IMG/VR virus record: IMGVR_UViG_3300030103_004740
Span: 1 to 22,797 of that record
Direction: 5' to 3' (one strand)
From: a virus
DNA: 22,797 nucleotides
In this document: positions 1-5,397 of the stretch, piece by piece
Layout: each line of letters begins with the position of its first letter
Position numbering within the stretch: the first letter of the stretch is position 1
Translations under genes and position numbers: made by a program
The notes under the pieces: generated by a model
Seen by the model: the letters and a program-made list of their open reading frames with translations, nothing else
Told to the model about the DNA's origin: nothing
The model's database searches: none

Positions 1-191
1 AATAACCTTAATTATCTATATATAAATATATACTATTTTGTTTGTTGTGAAACTGAATATTATAAGAACATATATAGAACTTTAAATAGGTATGTTAACA
101 ACGCATATCTGTTATGCAAAATTGTCGTGGCTTATGTCATACAATTGCCACAATCTTGTGGTAAGTACTAACACTAACAACGGAGTAAACT
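1..191 (+). promoter_or_regulatory. Left leader with candidate early promoter
   Basis: No gene is visible in this stretch. A candidate sigma70 promoter is TTGTTT at 38-43, a 17-base spacer, and TATAAG at 61-66. A second -10-like box, TACAAT, is at 140-145 without a good -35. A perfect 5-bp inverted repeat, GCATA/TATGC, lies at 103-107 and 113-117. An operator-like palindrome is at 148-161 (separate entry). The first gene follows with GGAG at 182-185. In sequence this AT-rich, promoter hexamers arise by chance, so the promoter call is tentative; the position upstream of a long co-directional block supports it. Confidence 0.35.
118..161. promoter_or_regulatory. Operator-like palindromes (candidate LexA-like repressor sites)
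   Basis: A perfect 6-bp inverted repeat, CCACAA-TC-TTGTGG, spans 148-161. Its surroundings (146-163) match the sequence overlapping the promoter of the LexA-like gene (5143-5160) at 15 of 18 positions, consensus TGNCACANTNTTGTGGTA. A weaker copy, AAAATTGTCGTGG at 118-130, matches 10 of 13 bases of that site, and its centre is about 30 bp from the palindrome centre, roughly three helical turns. That layout resembles tandem phage operators. The binding protein is inferred, not shown. Confidence 0.45.
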
Positions 192-701
192 ATGAACATA
201 ATAAAAAAATATAATATAAATAATGATTGTATAAATCAACTTCAACATTGTTGTGATGAACATTATCAAACGTGTGAAGACTTTGAAGAGGAAGATAGAC
301 AATCGTATGTAAAGATATTTGATTGGTTGGAAAAATTAAAATCAACTAATGAAATAGTAATTCATTATGTAGATAAACTTCCTAATGATGCTGATACTGA
401 AAAAGATATATATGTAATAGCAAATAAGGATAGTACTGTTGATAACAGAACTGAACATAATATATTTAATGATGTGTTAAGTTATTTCGGACAATACGAA
501 GTGTGTTGGGATAAGAAGATACCTAAAGATAAACTTAAATATTATGGGTGGTCGTCAAGAAAATCTTTAATAGATAGTTTTAAACTTTGGGAAACTTTAG
601 AACTGGGAAGACCGATAAATAGGTCAAGTGGTTATGTTTCTGATTTAGACAATTGGTTAGACGGAGGTTCTTTAAAAGAAAACATTTATCATATTAACTA
701 A
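192..701 (+). CDS. Hypothetical early protein, 169 aa
   Basis: Unrecognised acidic protein, first gene of the left block. The start is set by GGAG at 182-185, six bases before the ATG. The N-terminal third is rich in Cys/His (HCCDEH around residue 20) and acidic residues; the C-terminal half has aromatic residues and a WSSRKSLIDSF segment. No signal peptide, membrane segment or catalytic motif is evident. As the first gene after the candidate early promoter it is a plausible host-takeover factor, but that rests on position only. Confidence 0.75.
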   Translation: MNIIKKYNINNDCINQLQHCCDEHYQTCEDFEEEDRQSYVKIFDWLEKLKSTNEIVIHYVDKLPNDADTEKDIYVIANKDSTVDNRTEHNIFNDVLSYFGQYEVCWDKKIPKDKLKYYGWSSRKSLIDSFKLWETLELGRPINRSSGYVSDLDNWLDGGSLKENIYHIN

Positions 702-710
702 GGAGGATAT

Positions 711-905
711 ATGAAAACAATAACTGAAATAAAACAACACTTCTCAGATAACGAGATAAAATTATGTGTTGATATTATTAAAGGTAAGTTAGAATTTTCT
801 GTACTAGAAGAACAGATAAAAGATTTCTATGCAGAAGAGAATATAGACAGAGATAAGTTGCTTGACCAATTGGAAAGCGACTTTGATTTTTGGGGGATAG
901 TATGA
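711..905 (+). CDS. Hypothetical early protein, 64 aa
   Basis: Small acidic protein, unrecognised. A strong AGGAGG Shine-Dalgarno sits just after the stop of the preceding gene and ahead of the ATG; the same AGGAGGATAT block recurs before other early genes (for example 2429 and 4651). It is predicted to be mostly helical and ends in an aromatic-acidic tail (DFDFWGIV). Its stop overlaps the ATG of the next small ORF as ATGA at 902-905, suggesting coupled translation. Confidence 0.65.
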   Translation: MKTITEIKQHFSDNEIKLCVDIIKGKLEFSVLEEQIKDFYAEENIDRDKLLDQLESDFDFWGIV

Positions 906-1054
906 TACATAAAACAATGAAACAATTAATGGCAGAAAAACATTGGTCAGTACAAGGACTAAAAGATAACTTGAAGATAACAAACAAGGAGGTTGAAGAA
1001 TGGGAAAAGTTAAACAAGCAGTACAAGAAGTCCAAGAAGAGATACAAGAGATAG
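902..1054 (+). CDS. Small basic hypothetical protein, 50 aa
   Basis: A 50-codon ORF beginning in an ATGA overlap with the previous stop, with a GGGGGA purine run upstream. The product is basic, ending in a Lys/Arg-rich helix (KQYKKSKKRYKR). It overlaps the next gene, whose start at 1000 has a strong Shine-Dalgarno, by 55 bases in another frame. The overlap is long for this genome and the Lys-rich tail could be a by-product of the other frame, so it is a tentative gene. Confidence 0.4.
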   Translation: MIHKTMKQLMAEKHWSVQGLKDNLKITNKEVEEWEKLNKQYKKSKKRYKR

Positions 1055-1209
1055 TTTATTTTTGGAAGGGCGATATATCACTTGATGATATTAAAACTAT
1101 ATTGAAGAATAAATATTTCTTTAAACAAAAAGATAACCCATACTATATTAGTGAGGGTGTGATAGAAGAGTACTATAAAAAAGCTAAGGAGGAATACAAT
1201 GAAGCGTAG
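1000..1209 (+). CDS. Hypothetical protein, 69 aa
   Basis: Unrecognised. AAGGAGG stands about seven bases before the ATG. The N-terminal 25 residues form an amphipathic helix of alternating Gln/Glu/Val (VKQAVQEVQEEIQEIV), followed by an acidic-aromatic half. No motif of known function. It overlaps the next gene by 11 bases, which fits one co-transcribed early block. Confidence 0.6.
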   Translation: MGKVKQAVQEVQEEIQEIVYFWKGDISLDDIKTILKNKYFFKQKDNPYYISEGVIEEYYKKAKEEYNEA

Positions 1210-1381
1210 AAATATAATAGATGCAGAATATCTATATAAAACACCGACACAATCTATAAGAATAATTGCTAGAGATTGTGATGAGGCAGAAGAAAAACTT
1301 AAATATATGAAGAAACATTTTATTGCAAATGATAAAGGATATATTTACGTGATGACTAATGATAAACCAATATTAAAGTAG
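1199..1381 (+). CDS. Hypothetical protein, 60 aa
   Basis: Small protein with AAGGAGG upstream of the ATG. The arrangement (short basic start, a beta-like strand SIRIIARDCDEAEEKLKYM, then strand YIYVMTND) resembles the small phage proteins with a strand-helix-strand form and the A-x-(D/N)-x-x-E/D-A pattern, also seen at 3229 and 3411 here. Function unknown. Confidence 0.6.
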   Translation: MKRRNIIDAEYLYKTPTQSIRIIARDCDEAEEKLKYMKKHFIANDKGYIYVMTNDKPILK

Positions 1382-1391
1382 GAGTAATATA

Positions 1392-1685
1392 ATGAGTGAT
1401 TTAACACAAATATATAGACAAGATATAGGAGAAGTAATAACTGGAGAAGAAGTAAATAGTTTAGTATCTGAAATTATACATACTTTACAAGATGATTATG
1501 GATATTTAAAACCTCAACCAAAGTCAACGGCAGGAAACATACAAGGTAATGGAGTTTATAATTGGGAGGCACATAATGTATTGGAAGATTTAATTAAGAA
1601 AAGATACTATATAAAAGAAGAAGATGATGATGCAACACAACAAATGATTGATGATAATACAATTGGAATAGGGGAGTTAGAATAA
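1392..1685 (+). CDS. Acidic hypothetical protein, 97 aa
   Basis: Unrecognised acidic protein; TAGGAG lies about seven bases ahead of the ATG. Residues ~30-55 are polar with Pro/Gly (KPQPKSTAGNIQGNG), residues ~75-85 are a run of acidic residues (KEEDDDAT), and it ends acidic (GIGELE). The acidic C-terminal half raises the possibility of a DNA-mimic or protein-binding role, unsupported by any domain. Confidence 0.6.
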   Translation: MSDLTQIYRQDIGEVITGEEVNSLVSEIIHTLQDDYGYLKPQPKSTAGNIQGNGVYNWEAHNVLEDLIKKRYYIKEEDDDATQQMIDDNTIGIGELE

Positions 1686-1686
1686 T

Positions 1687-2067
1687 ATGGAAACAGCAGA
1701 CTATAAAGATACACCACAAAAGATATTTGATATAGCTGAGGATTGTTATAACGAATATAAAAATGGTGAGTTGGGTGATGGAGTATATATGGCAAGTGGC
1801 TCTATGGTATCAAACGAATTTGTCAACAGATGTAAGACAGCAGGTTTTGATACAGAGAAGTTTAACATACCTGAGATAGCAGGGGATGTTGAGAATGATG
1901 TTGATGAAAACAATTCACACTTGATGAGTAAGTATGCAGGTGAACCACCTGAACCTGATGAAGATGACGAAGATATATTAAATGATTTAGAGGAAAATTT
2001 AGAGATAGAAGATATATCAGAAGAAGACCAAGAACGAGCAAATCATTTAGCAAGAGGAGATAGATAA
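1687..2067 (+). CDS. Strongly acidic hypothetical protein, 126 aa
   Basis: Second consecutive acidic early protein. From about residue 65 it is dominated by Asp/Glu (DVENDVDENN, then PEPDEDDEDILNDLEENLE) and closes with a short basic tail (HLARGDR). The N-terminal half is less biased. No catalytic motif. Highly acidic early phage proteins are often inhibitors that imitate DNA; composition alone cannot establish this. Its TAA overlaps the next ATG as TAATG at 2065-2069. Confidence 0.65.
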   Translation: METADYKDTPQKIFDIAEDCYNEYKNGELGDGVYMASGSMVSNEFVNRCKTAGFDTEKFNIPEIAGDVENDVDENNSHLMSKYAGEPPEPDEDDEDILNDLEENLEIEDISEEDQERANHLARGDR

Positions 2068-2420
2068 TGGGTAGTTTTTATTATGATATAAGTAAGTTAA
2101 GAAAAGAATGGACAGAAGATGCACTAACTAACTATGGTGAATATATTGCTGAGGCGTTAAGAAGTGAGCAGTTACATAAAGATGGTTGGTGTGAAAGTAA
2201 AATTGAATACTTTGATAATGATGAGTGTCAGATAAAAGTAAGATGGGGGCTTGATGAAGAGGGCTACAAGCAAGAATGGAATGACACTATGACTTATACT
2301 AGGGAAGATTTTTTCAAAGAGTATGATAAAAACTTTCCTGAAAAACCAGTAGGAATTACATTGACTTATATGGATGATGAACCTGAAGAGGAGTACTCAG
2401 TATTCGGAACTAAAATATAG
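2067..2420 (+). CDS. Hypothetical protein, 117 aa
   Basis: Unrecognised acidic protein with many Trp/Tyr residues. Translation probably couples to the preceding gene by TAATG. Central segment KIEYFDNDECQIKVRWGLDEEG reads as two beta strands; the C-terminus (MDDEPEEEYSVFGTKI) is acidic then hydrophobic. No domain recognised. Confidence 0.65.
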   Translation: MGSFYYDISKLRKEWTEDALTNYGEYIAEALRSEQLHKDGWCESKIEYFDNDECQIKVRWGLDEEGYKQEWNDTMTYTREDFFKEYDKNFPEKPVGITLTYMDDEPEEEYSVFGTKI

Positions 2421-2428
2421 GAGGATAT

Positions 2429-2635
2429 ATGCAACAAACTCATAGACAAAAACTAAGAGAAGTACAAAAGTTATTAAGTGAAAATCTAAGTGATTGGTAT
2501 TGGGCAGAGGGAGTAGAAGTTATGGGCAACTTTGGTGATACTGATACGTTTACTTTTTGTATGTGTAGAAATCACGAAGAGGCAAAACGAGTTGCTAAAG
2601 GATTAAACTTATTAGATAAACTGGAGAACGAATGA
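2429..2635 (+). CDS. Hypothetical protein, 68 aa
   Basis: Small protein preceded by AGGAGGATAT directly after the previous stop. Layout: helix of ~20 residues, WYWAEGVEVMG, strand DTFTFCMCRN, then helix HEEAKRVAKGLNLLDKL. This ferredoxin-like alternation with EEAKRVAKGL resembles small phage proteins of unknown function. The next ORF starts inside its stop codon region (ATGA at 2632-2635). Confidence 0.65.
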   Translation: MQQTHRQKLREVQKLLSENLSDWYWAEGVEVMGNFGDTDTFTFCMCRNHEEAKRVAKGLNLLDKLENE

Positions 2636-2733
2636 AAAAATATATAGAGAAGTTTCATCAATGGCATTTATATTATAGACAAGAAATAGTATGGTTTAGT
2701 TTTGGTTTTATAATGGGAGTAATATTGATATGA
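2632..2733 (+). CDS. Single-TM microprotein, 33 aa
   Basis: A 33-codon ORF starting in an ATGA overlap, with GGAG upstream at an appropriate distance. A basic, aromatic N-terminal part (MKKYIEKFHQWHLYYRQ) leads into a hydrophobic segment, IVWFSFGFIMGVILI, running to the C-terminus. This predicts a cytoplasmic amphipathic helix followed by one membrane span. It overlaps the next microprotein by ATGA as well. Function unknown. Confidence 0.55.
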   Translation: MKKYIEKFHQWHLYYRQEIVWFSFGFIMGVILI

Positions 2734-2840
2734 AAATATTTATTATATCAAGCATAACAATTATGTTATTAATTATAGGATTTGTATTAGGATATTATTT
2801 AGCAATTGATATATTTAGTTTAAAATGTTTTCAAACATAG
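2730..2840 (+). CDS. Single-TM microprotein, 36 aa
   Basis: Second of two adjoining membrane microproteins, starting in the ATGA at 2730-2733. Residues 2-25 are hydrophobic (KIFIISSITIMLLIIGFVLG region) followed by YYLAIDIFSLKCFQT. No lipobox: the only Cys is near the C-terminus. Coupled translation with the preceding membrane microprotein suggests the two act together in the inner membrane. Function unknown. Confidence 0.5.
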   Translation: MKIFIISSITIMLLIIGFVLGYYLAIDIFSLKCFQT

Positions 2841-2847
2841 GAGGAAG

Positions 2848-3003
2848 ATGAACCAAGAGAGAGCAAAATACAATATGGAATTAATATATAACGATTATAT
2901 ATATTCTATTATAACTAAGAAACAAGCGATAAAAGATTTACAATCAATGGGTTTAAGTAAAAAAGAAGCTATTGAATTTTTAAAACAAAAGGAGGAAGAA
3001 TGA
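2848..3003 (+). CDS. Small helical hypothetical protein, 51 aa
   Basis: A 51-codon ORF preceded by TAGGAGGAAG and ending in ATGA with the next gene. The second half (TKKQAIKDLQSMGLSKKEAIEFLKQ) has the form of a helical hairpin, like the short SHOCT- or UBA-like helix pairs with a GLS turn, but the match is only in pattern. Acidic-basic tail KQKEEE. Function unknown. Confidence 0.55.
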   Translation: MNQERAKYNMELIYNDYIYSIITKKQAIKDLQSMGLSKKEAIEFLKQKEEE

Positions 3004-3236
3004 ATAAGAAAAAATACTTTTATACTTATGAGGAGTACTCACAAGATACTAGAAGTTTTGAAATTGAAAGTGATAAGGAGTTAAGTAAAAAAGAGATAAC
3101 AAACTTTGCTTGTTCAGTTGACTTAGTAGATGATGCAACATACGAAGAGGATGGGGTTGTTGTTAAGTTTACTGGAACAGAGATAGGAGATGATGTTCAA
3201 ACAGAATATGGAGGAGATTGGGCTAAAGATGAATAG
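3000..3236 (+). CDS. Hypothetical protein, 78 aa
   Basis: Unrecognised acidic protein; AAGGAGGAAGA precedes the ATG. A lysine-rich start (MNKKKYFYTYEEY) leads into strand-helix-strand-like sequence (SFEIESDKELSKKEITNFA, then VVVKFTGTEIG). It overlaps the next gene by eight bases. Confidence 0.6.
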   Translation: MNKKKYFYTYEEYSQDTRSFEIESDKELSKKEITNFACSVDLVDDATYEEDGVVVKFTGTEIGDDVQTEYGGDWAKDE

Positions 3237-3414
3237 ATATAGAATAACATTATCACAAGTAAGTATTGCTGAGGGAAATGACAAGACAGAGGCAATAGAT
3301 AAAGTGTTAGCAACTTCTTCTATTAAAAATCTAGAAGTAAAAGTAAAACAATTAGATGATACAATCGTTAATAAAATAGAGAGAGTATTGTTAAAACTAA
3401 TGGGGTGGAAATGA
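3229..3414 (+). CDS. Small MxRYR-type protein, 61 aa
   Basis: The start at 3229 is chosen because the product then begins MNRYRITLSQ, parallel to MKRYRVWRQE of the next gene, and overlaps the previous stop by eight bases; an in-frame ATG at 3190 would add 13 residues. Both proteins share an N-terminal strand and a following A-x-(N/D)-K-T-(E/D)-A helix, indicating a duplicated small fold. Its TGA overlaps the next ATG (ATGA). Function unknown. Confidence 0.55.
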   Translation: MNRYRITLSQVSIAEGNDKTEAIDKVLATSSIKNLEVKVKQLDDTIVNKIERVLLKLMGWK

Positions 3415-3614
3415 AAAGATATAGAGTGTGGAGACAAGAAGTAGTTATGTATCACAATGAAGTTGAGGCAAAGAATAAAACTGATGCATATGAGAGGGCG
3501 TTAGAGTTAGACTTTGATGCTTGGTTGGTAGGTGAGTGTGATAGATATGATAGTTGGAAAGATAGTTATGTTAGAAAAGATTTAACGGAGGTAATAAAAA
3601 ATGAAAGTAAGTAA
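3411..3614 (+). CDS. Small MxRYR-type protein, 67 aa
   Basis: Starts at ATG 3411 with GGGGTGG upstream; a GTG two codons earlier is less likely. Pattern: MKRYRVWRQEVVMYHNEVEA, then KNKTDAYERALEL, then DFDAWLVGECDRYDSW. This strand-helix-strand arrangement is common among small marine phage proteins of unknown function and parallels the neighbour at 3229. It overlaps the next gene by 14 bases. Confidence 0.6.
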   Translation: MKRYRVWRQEVVMYHNEVEAKNKTDAYERALELDFDAWLVGECDRYDSWKDSYVRKDLTEVIKNESK

Positions 3615-3843
3615 AGTAATACAATTAATTTCTTTGATAGGTGATAGTAAAATACCAATAGATATACATAAACACTTAAACGAAGAACATTATTCTAAAA
3701 GTAAAGATGCGTTTATAAAGATAGGAGATATGGATTTATACCATTATATTAGAAGTCATCTTAAAGATAGTAAAAAAGTATGGGATGATATGTCTGATAA
3801 GGATGATAAACTTGCAGAAATAAAAAAGATATTGGAGGATTAG
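3601..3843 (+). CDS. Hypothetical protein, 80 aa
   Basis: Unrecognised. GGAGG is ~8 bases ahead of the ATG. The first 15 residues are mildly hydrophobic (VIQLISLIG), too short for a membrane span; the rest is polar and charged (KDSKKVWDDMSDKDDKLAEIKKILED). Its TAG shares its last base with the GTG start of the next gene. Confidence 0.6.
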   Translation: MKVSKVIQLISLIGDSKIPIDIHKHLNEEHYSKSKDAFIKIGDMDLYHYIRSHLKDSKKVWDDMSDKDDKLAEIKKILED

Positions 3844-4145
3844 TGGCTAGAAAAATTAAATTAAAAAAACCTATTCTTGGCAGAAGAAACTTCTTAGATA
3901 AGAATGAGGTAGAATTTTATAGGAGGTATAAAAAAATGAAGTTAGATAGAAGATTGGTATATGATACTCATACAGCAGTTGGAATAGTAGAGGGTTATAT
4001 ACCTGCGAAAGATGCTCACGAAGAGATAGAGGCGTGGCAACACTTGATAGATACTGGAGTTTGTTGGCGTTTACAGGGTTGGTTTGGTAGAACAGCACAA
4101 TCTCTGATTGAAGGTGGTATCTGTAAAGAAAAAACAATAAATTAA
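3843..4145 (+). CDS. Conserved-looking hypothetical protein, 100 aa (GTG start)
   Basis: Begins at GTG, with GGAGG five or so bases upstream and overlapping the preceding stop by one base. A basic N-terminus (RKIKLKKPILGRR) is followed by a compact region: YDTHTAVGIVEGYIPAKDAH, EEIEAWQHLIDTGVCW, RLQGWFGRTAQSLIEGG. The AWQ-x-L-x-DTG and LQGWFGRTA signatures read like a conserved small protein of marine phages, from memory of similar sequences; no function is known to me. It is the last gene before the promoter at 4149. Confidence 0.65.
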   Translation: MARKIKLKKPILGRRNFLDKNEVEFYRRYKKMKLDRRLVYDTHTAVGIVEGYIPAKDAHEEIEAWQHLIDTGVCWRLQGWFGRTAQSLIEGGICKEKTIN

Positions 4146-4148
4146 GAC

Positions 4149-4177
4149 TTGACTTACCTGATTAATTATGGTAAGAT
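4149..4177 (+). promoter_or_regulatory. Sigma70-type promoter for the lipoprotein pair
   Basis: TTGACT at 4149-4154, exactly 17 bases, then TAAGAT at 4172-4177, preceded by TG at 4169-4170 to form an extended -10. It lies in the 54-base gap between the gene ending at 4145 and the ATG at 4200, with AAGGAG at 4189-4194. Near-consensus in both boxes and correctly placed, it is one of the best host-type promoters in the window. Confidence 0.75.
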
Positions 4178-4199
4178 ACTTGTTTAACAAGGAGAAAAA

Positions 4200-4379
4200 A
4201 TGAGAACAATATTAATACTTTTAATATCTATTACATTAATAGGATGTAGTAATATTAAAAATCCAAGAGTAAGTTTTGGAAAGAAATGTTTAGATAGAGA
4301 TGGGGATGTTGCCTATTCTTATGTTTGGTTATACGATAAAAACGTAGGACTACACGCAACAAAAAGACAATGCGACTAA
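4200..4379 (+). CDS. Small outer-membrane-type lipoprotein, 59 aa
   Basis: N-terminal MRTILILLISITLIGC is a lipoprotein signal with lipobox LIGC (lipidated Cys16) and Ser at +2, which favours outer-membrane sorting. The mature part is about 44 residues with two further cysteines (KKCLDRDGD and RQCD) that could form a disulfide, and a central SYVWLYDKNVGLHATK segment. AAGGAG stands five bases before the ATG, right behind a strong promoter. It overlaps the next lipoprotein gene by ten bases. Early phage lipoproteins often block receptors against superinfection; an o-spanin is the alternative, though lysis genes would be expected in the late block. Confidence 0.75.
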   Translation: MRTILILLISITLIGCSNIKNPRVSFGKKCLDRDGDVAYSYVWLYDKNVGLHATKRQCD

Positions 4380-4522
4380 TATTATTGATAAGTTTTATTA
4401 TGCTGATAGGGTGTTCATCTAATAAGTTTAATGGCAATCCTTCTTTAACAATAGTTAAAGAGATATTCAAGCATCAATATAATAAAAAAATAAAAGAGGT
4501 GTCATACGAAACAAAATGGTAA
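4370..4522 (+). CDS. Second small lipoprotein, 50 aa
   Basis: Starts ten bases inside the preceding gene. MRLILLISFIMLIGC carries the same LIGC lipobox (Cys15) with Ser at +2. The short mature part has a helix TIVKEIFKHQYNKKIKE. An A7 run at 4484-4490 lies within the frame. The +1 frame is open from 4494 to 4649 and continues with protein-like sequence (GKYHPANAYAKWMKLFNK), so a longer lipoprotein produced by frameshift, or a recent single-base indel, is possible. Confidence 0.65.
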   Translation: MRLILLISFIMLIGCSSNKFNGNPSLTIVKEIFKHQYNKKIKEVSYETKW

Positions 4523-4553
4523 GTATCATCCTGCAAACGCTTATGCGAAATGG

Positions 4554-4649
4554 ATGAAACTATTTAATAAAAACTTAATAAAGAAAAAGAAAAACAAACA
4601 ATCAAAATTTACTAATGAAGAGTTAGTAAAAGAAACTAGGAGGATATAA
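4554..4649 (+). CDS. Small basic ORF, 31 aa, possible frame-shifted extension of the lipoprotein
   Basis: From ATG 4554 the frame codes for MKLFNKNLIKKKKNKQSKF and ends in the Shine-Dalgarno of the next gene. No good ribosome site precedes it. The frame is open upstream to 4494 without a standard start codon, giving sequence that looks coding (HPANAYAKWMK). It may be the C-terminal part of the lipoprotein at 4370 after a +1 shift, or a short basic protein by itself. Confidence 0.3.
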   Translation: MKLFNKNLIKKKKNKQSKFTNEELVKETRRI

Positions 4650-4650
4650 T

Positions 4651-4899
4651 ATGTTTGGTACAAAAGAAAAAGTAAAAGCTAATAAATATATAATAATGTC
4701 AAAGATAGATGGTACAGCTAACTACTATCAACAAAAAGGATTTGCAACAAGAGAAGATGCAGATGCTTATGCTAAGTTGATGATGAAAACAGAAGACTAT
4801 GAGAAGAATAAATACTTTTTATTCGAGCAATCACAGGCTTATTCTTTAAGTGAAAAGAATGTAGTTAGAACTGAGGAAAGTTTTAGTACTAATGGTTGA
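4651..4899 (+). CDS. Hypothetical protein, 82 aa
   Basis: AGGAGG at 4638-4643 is seven bases before the ATG. Polar protein with the pattern KYIIMSKIDGTANYYQQKGF-ATREDADAYAKLMM, strand then helix, seen in small phage proteins of unknown role. It overlaps the next gene by eight bases. Confidence 0.6.
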   Translation: MFGTKEKVKANKYIIMSKIDGTANYYQQKGFATREDADAYAKLMMKTEDYEKNKYFLFEQSQAYSLSEKNVVRTEESFSTNG

Positions 4900-5134
4900 T
4901 ACTTATTTAAAATCTTTAGTAGATAAAGTAAAAGATGCTAAAGAAACTAAAGGCATAAATGATTTAGAAAGAATAATTGCAGAACAAGAATTGAAAATAA
5001 AAAATCTTGAAGCAATTAGTAAGGTGCATCAAAAACAAAATGGTCAGCTACAAGTAAGAATAAAAGAACTTGAAAAACAAATTGAAGATAAAAGAATAGA
5101 TGATGGGGGTTGGGTTGCAAGTGATATTACTTGA
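4892..5134 (+). CDS. Coiled-coil hypothetical protein, 80 aa
   Basis: Residues ~22-70 form a clear heptad-like coiled coil (LERIIAEQELKIKNLEAI, QLQVRIKELEKQIEDK), followed by a short DDGGWVASDIT tail. Probably an oligomerising adaptor. It is the last gene before the LexA-like gene's promoter, its stop lying 35 bases ahead of that ATG. Function unknown. Confidence 0.6.
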   Translation: MVDTYLKSLVDKVKDAKETKGINDLERIIAEQELKIKNLEAISKVHQKQNGQLQVRIKELEKQIEDKRIDDGGWVASDIT

Positions 5135-5164
5135 CATAATTCTGACACATTGTTGTGGTATAAT
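5131..5164 (+). promoter_or_regulatory. Promoter with overlapping operator-like palindrome
   Basis: A perfect TATAAT at 5159-5164 is preceded by TGG (extended -10). TTGACA at 5131-5136 is 22 bases upstream, too far for a normal -35, so the extended -10 probably carries recognition. CACA-TTGT-TGTG at 5146-5157 is an inverted repeat abutting the -10; it matches the leader site at 146-163 in 15 of 18 bases. Placed where it would exclude RNA polymerase, it suits autorepression by the protein encoded just downstream. Confidence 0.55.
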
Positions 5165-5169
5165 AGGTA

Positions 5170-5397
5170 ATGCTAACAGAGAAACAATATAAACTTTATA
5201 AGTTTCTAAAAGTGTATGCAAAAGAAAATAATGTTATGCCTACATTTGAAGAAATGAAAACACATATGAATGTAAAATCAAAGAGTGGTATATTTAATAT
5301 GTTGTTTTATATGGAATGGAAGGGATATATCAAACGTCATCCTGCCCACAAACGAGCAATACAAATAATAAAGGAGTATGAAAATGATAATACCTGA
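5170..5397 (+). CDS. Stand-alone LexA-type winged-helix DNA-binding protein, 75 aa
   Basis: The whole protein corresponds to the N-terminal DNA-binding domain of LexA: LTEKQYKLYKFLKVY aligns with LTARQQEVFDLIRDH of E. coli LexA, NVMPTFEEM with GMPPTRAEI, SKSGIFNMLFYMEWKGYI with the recognition helix and wing entry. The S24 peptidase/dimerisation domain is absent, so RecA-stimulated self-cleavage cannot occur. The ATG lies five bases after the -10 box and has no Shine-Dalgarno, suggesting leaderless mRNA. An operator-like palindrome covers its promoter. Probable transcriptional regulator of the phage; whether it represses phage or host genes is not shown. Confidence 0.75.
   Translation: MLTEKQYKLYKFLKVYAKENNVMPTFEEMKTHMNVKSKSGIFNMLFYMEWKGYIKRHPAHKRAIQIIKEYENDNT

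Noticed and set aside
1-191. Phage attachment site or terminal repeat in the left leader
   Set aside because: No tRNA fragment, no integrase and no matching repeat elsewhere in the window.
3123-3455. 110-codon - strand ORF
   Set aside because: Lies opposite two + strand genes with good ribosome sites; hydrophobic, low-complexity product typical of an antisense shadow in AT-rich coding sequence.
4255-4470. 71-codon - strand ORF across the lipoprotein genes
   Set aside because: Opposite two genes with lipoboxes, a promoter and Shine-Dalgarno; no supporting signal on the - strand.
5131-5164. TTGACA at 5131 as the -35 of the LexA-like promoter
   Set aside because: The spacer to TATAAT is 22 bases, too long for sigma70; the extended -10 is the more likely determinant.
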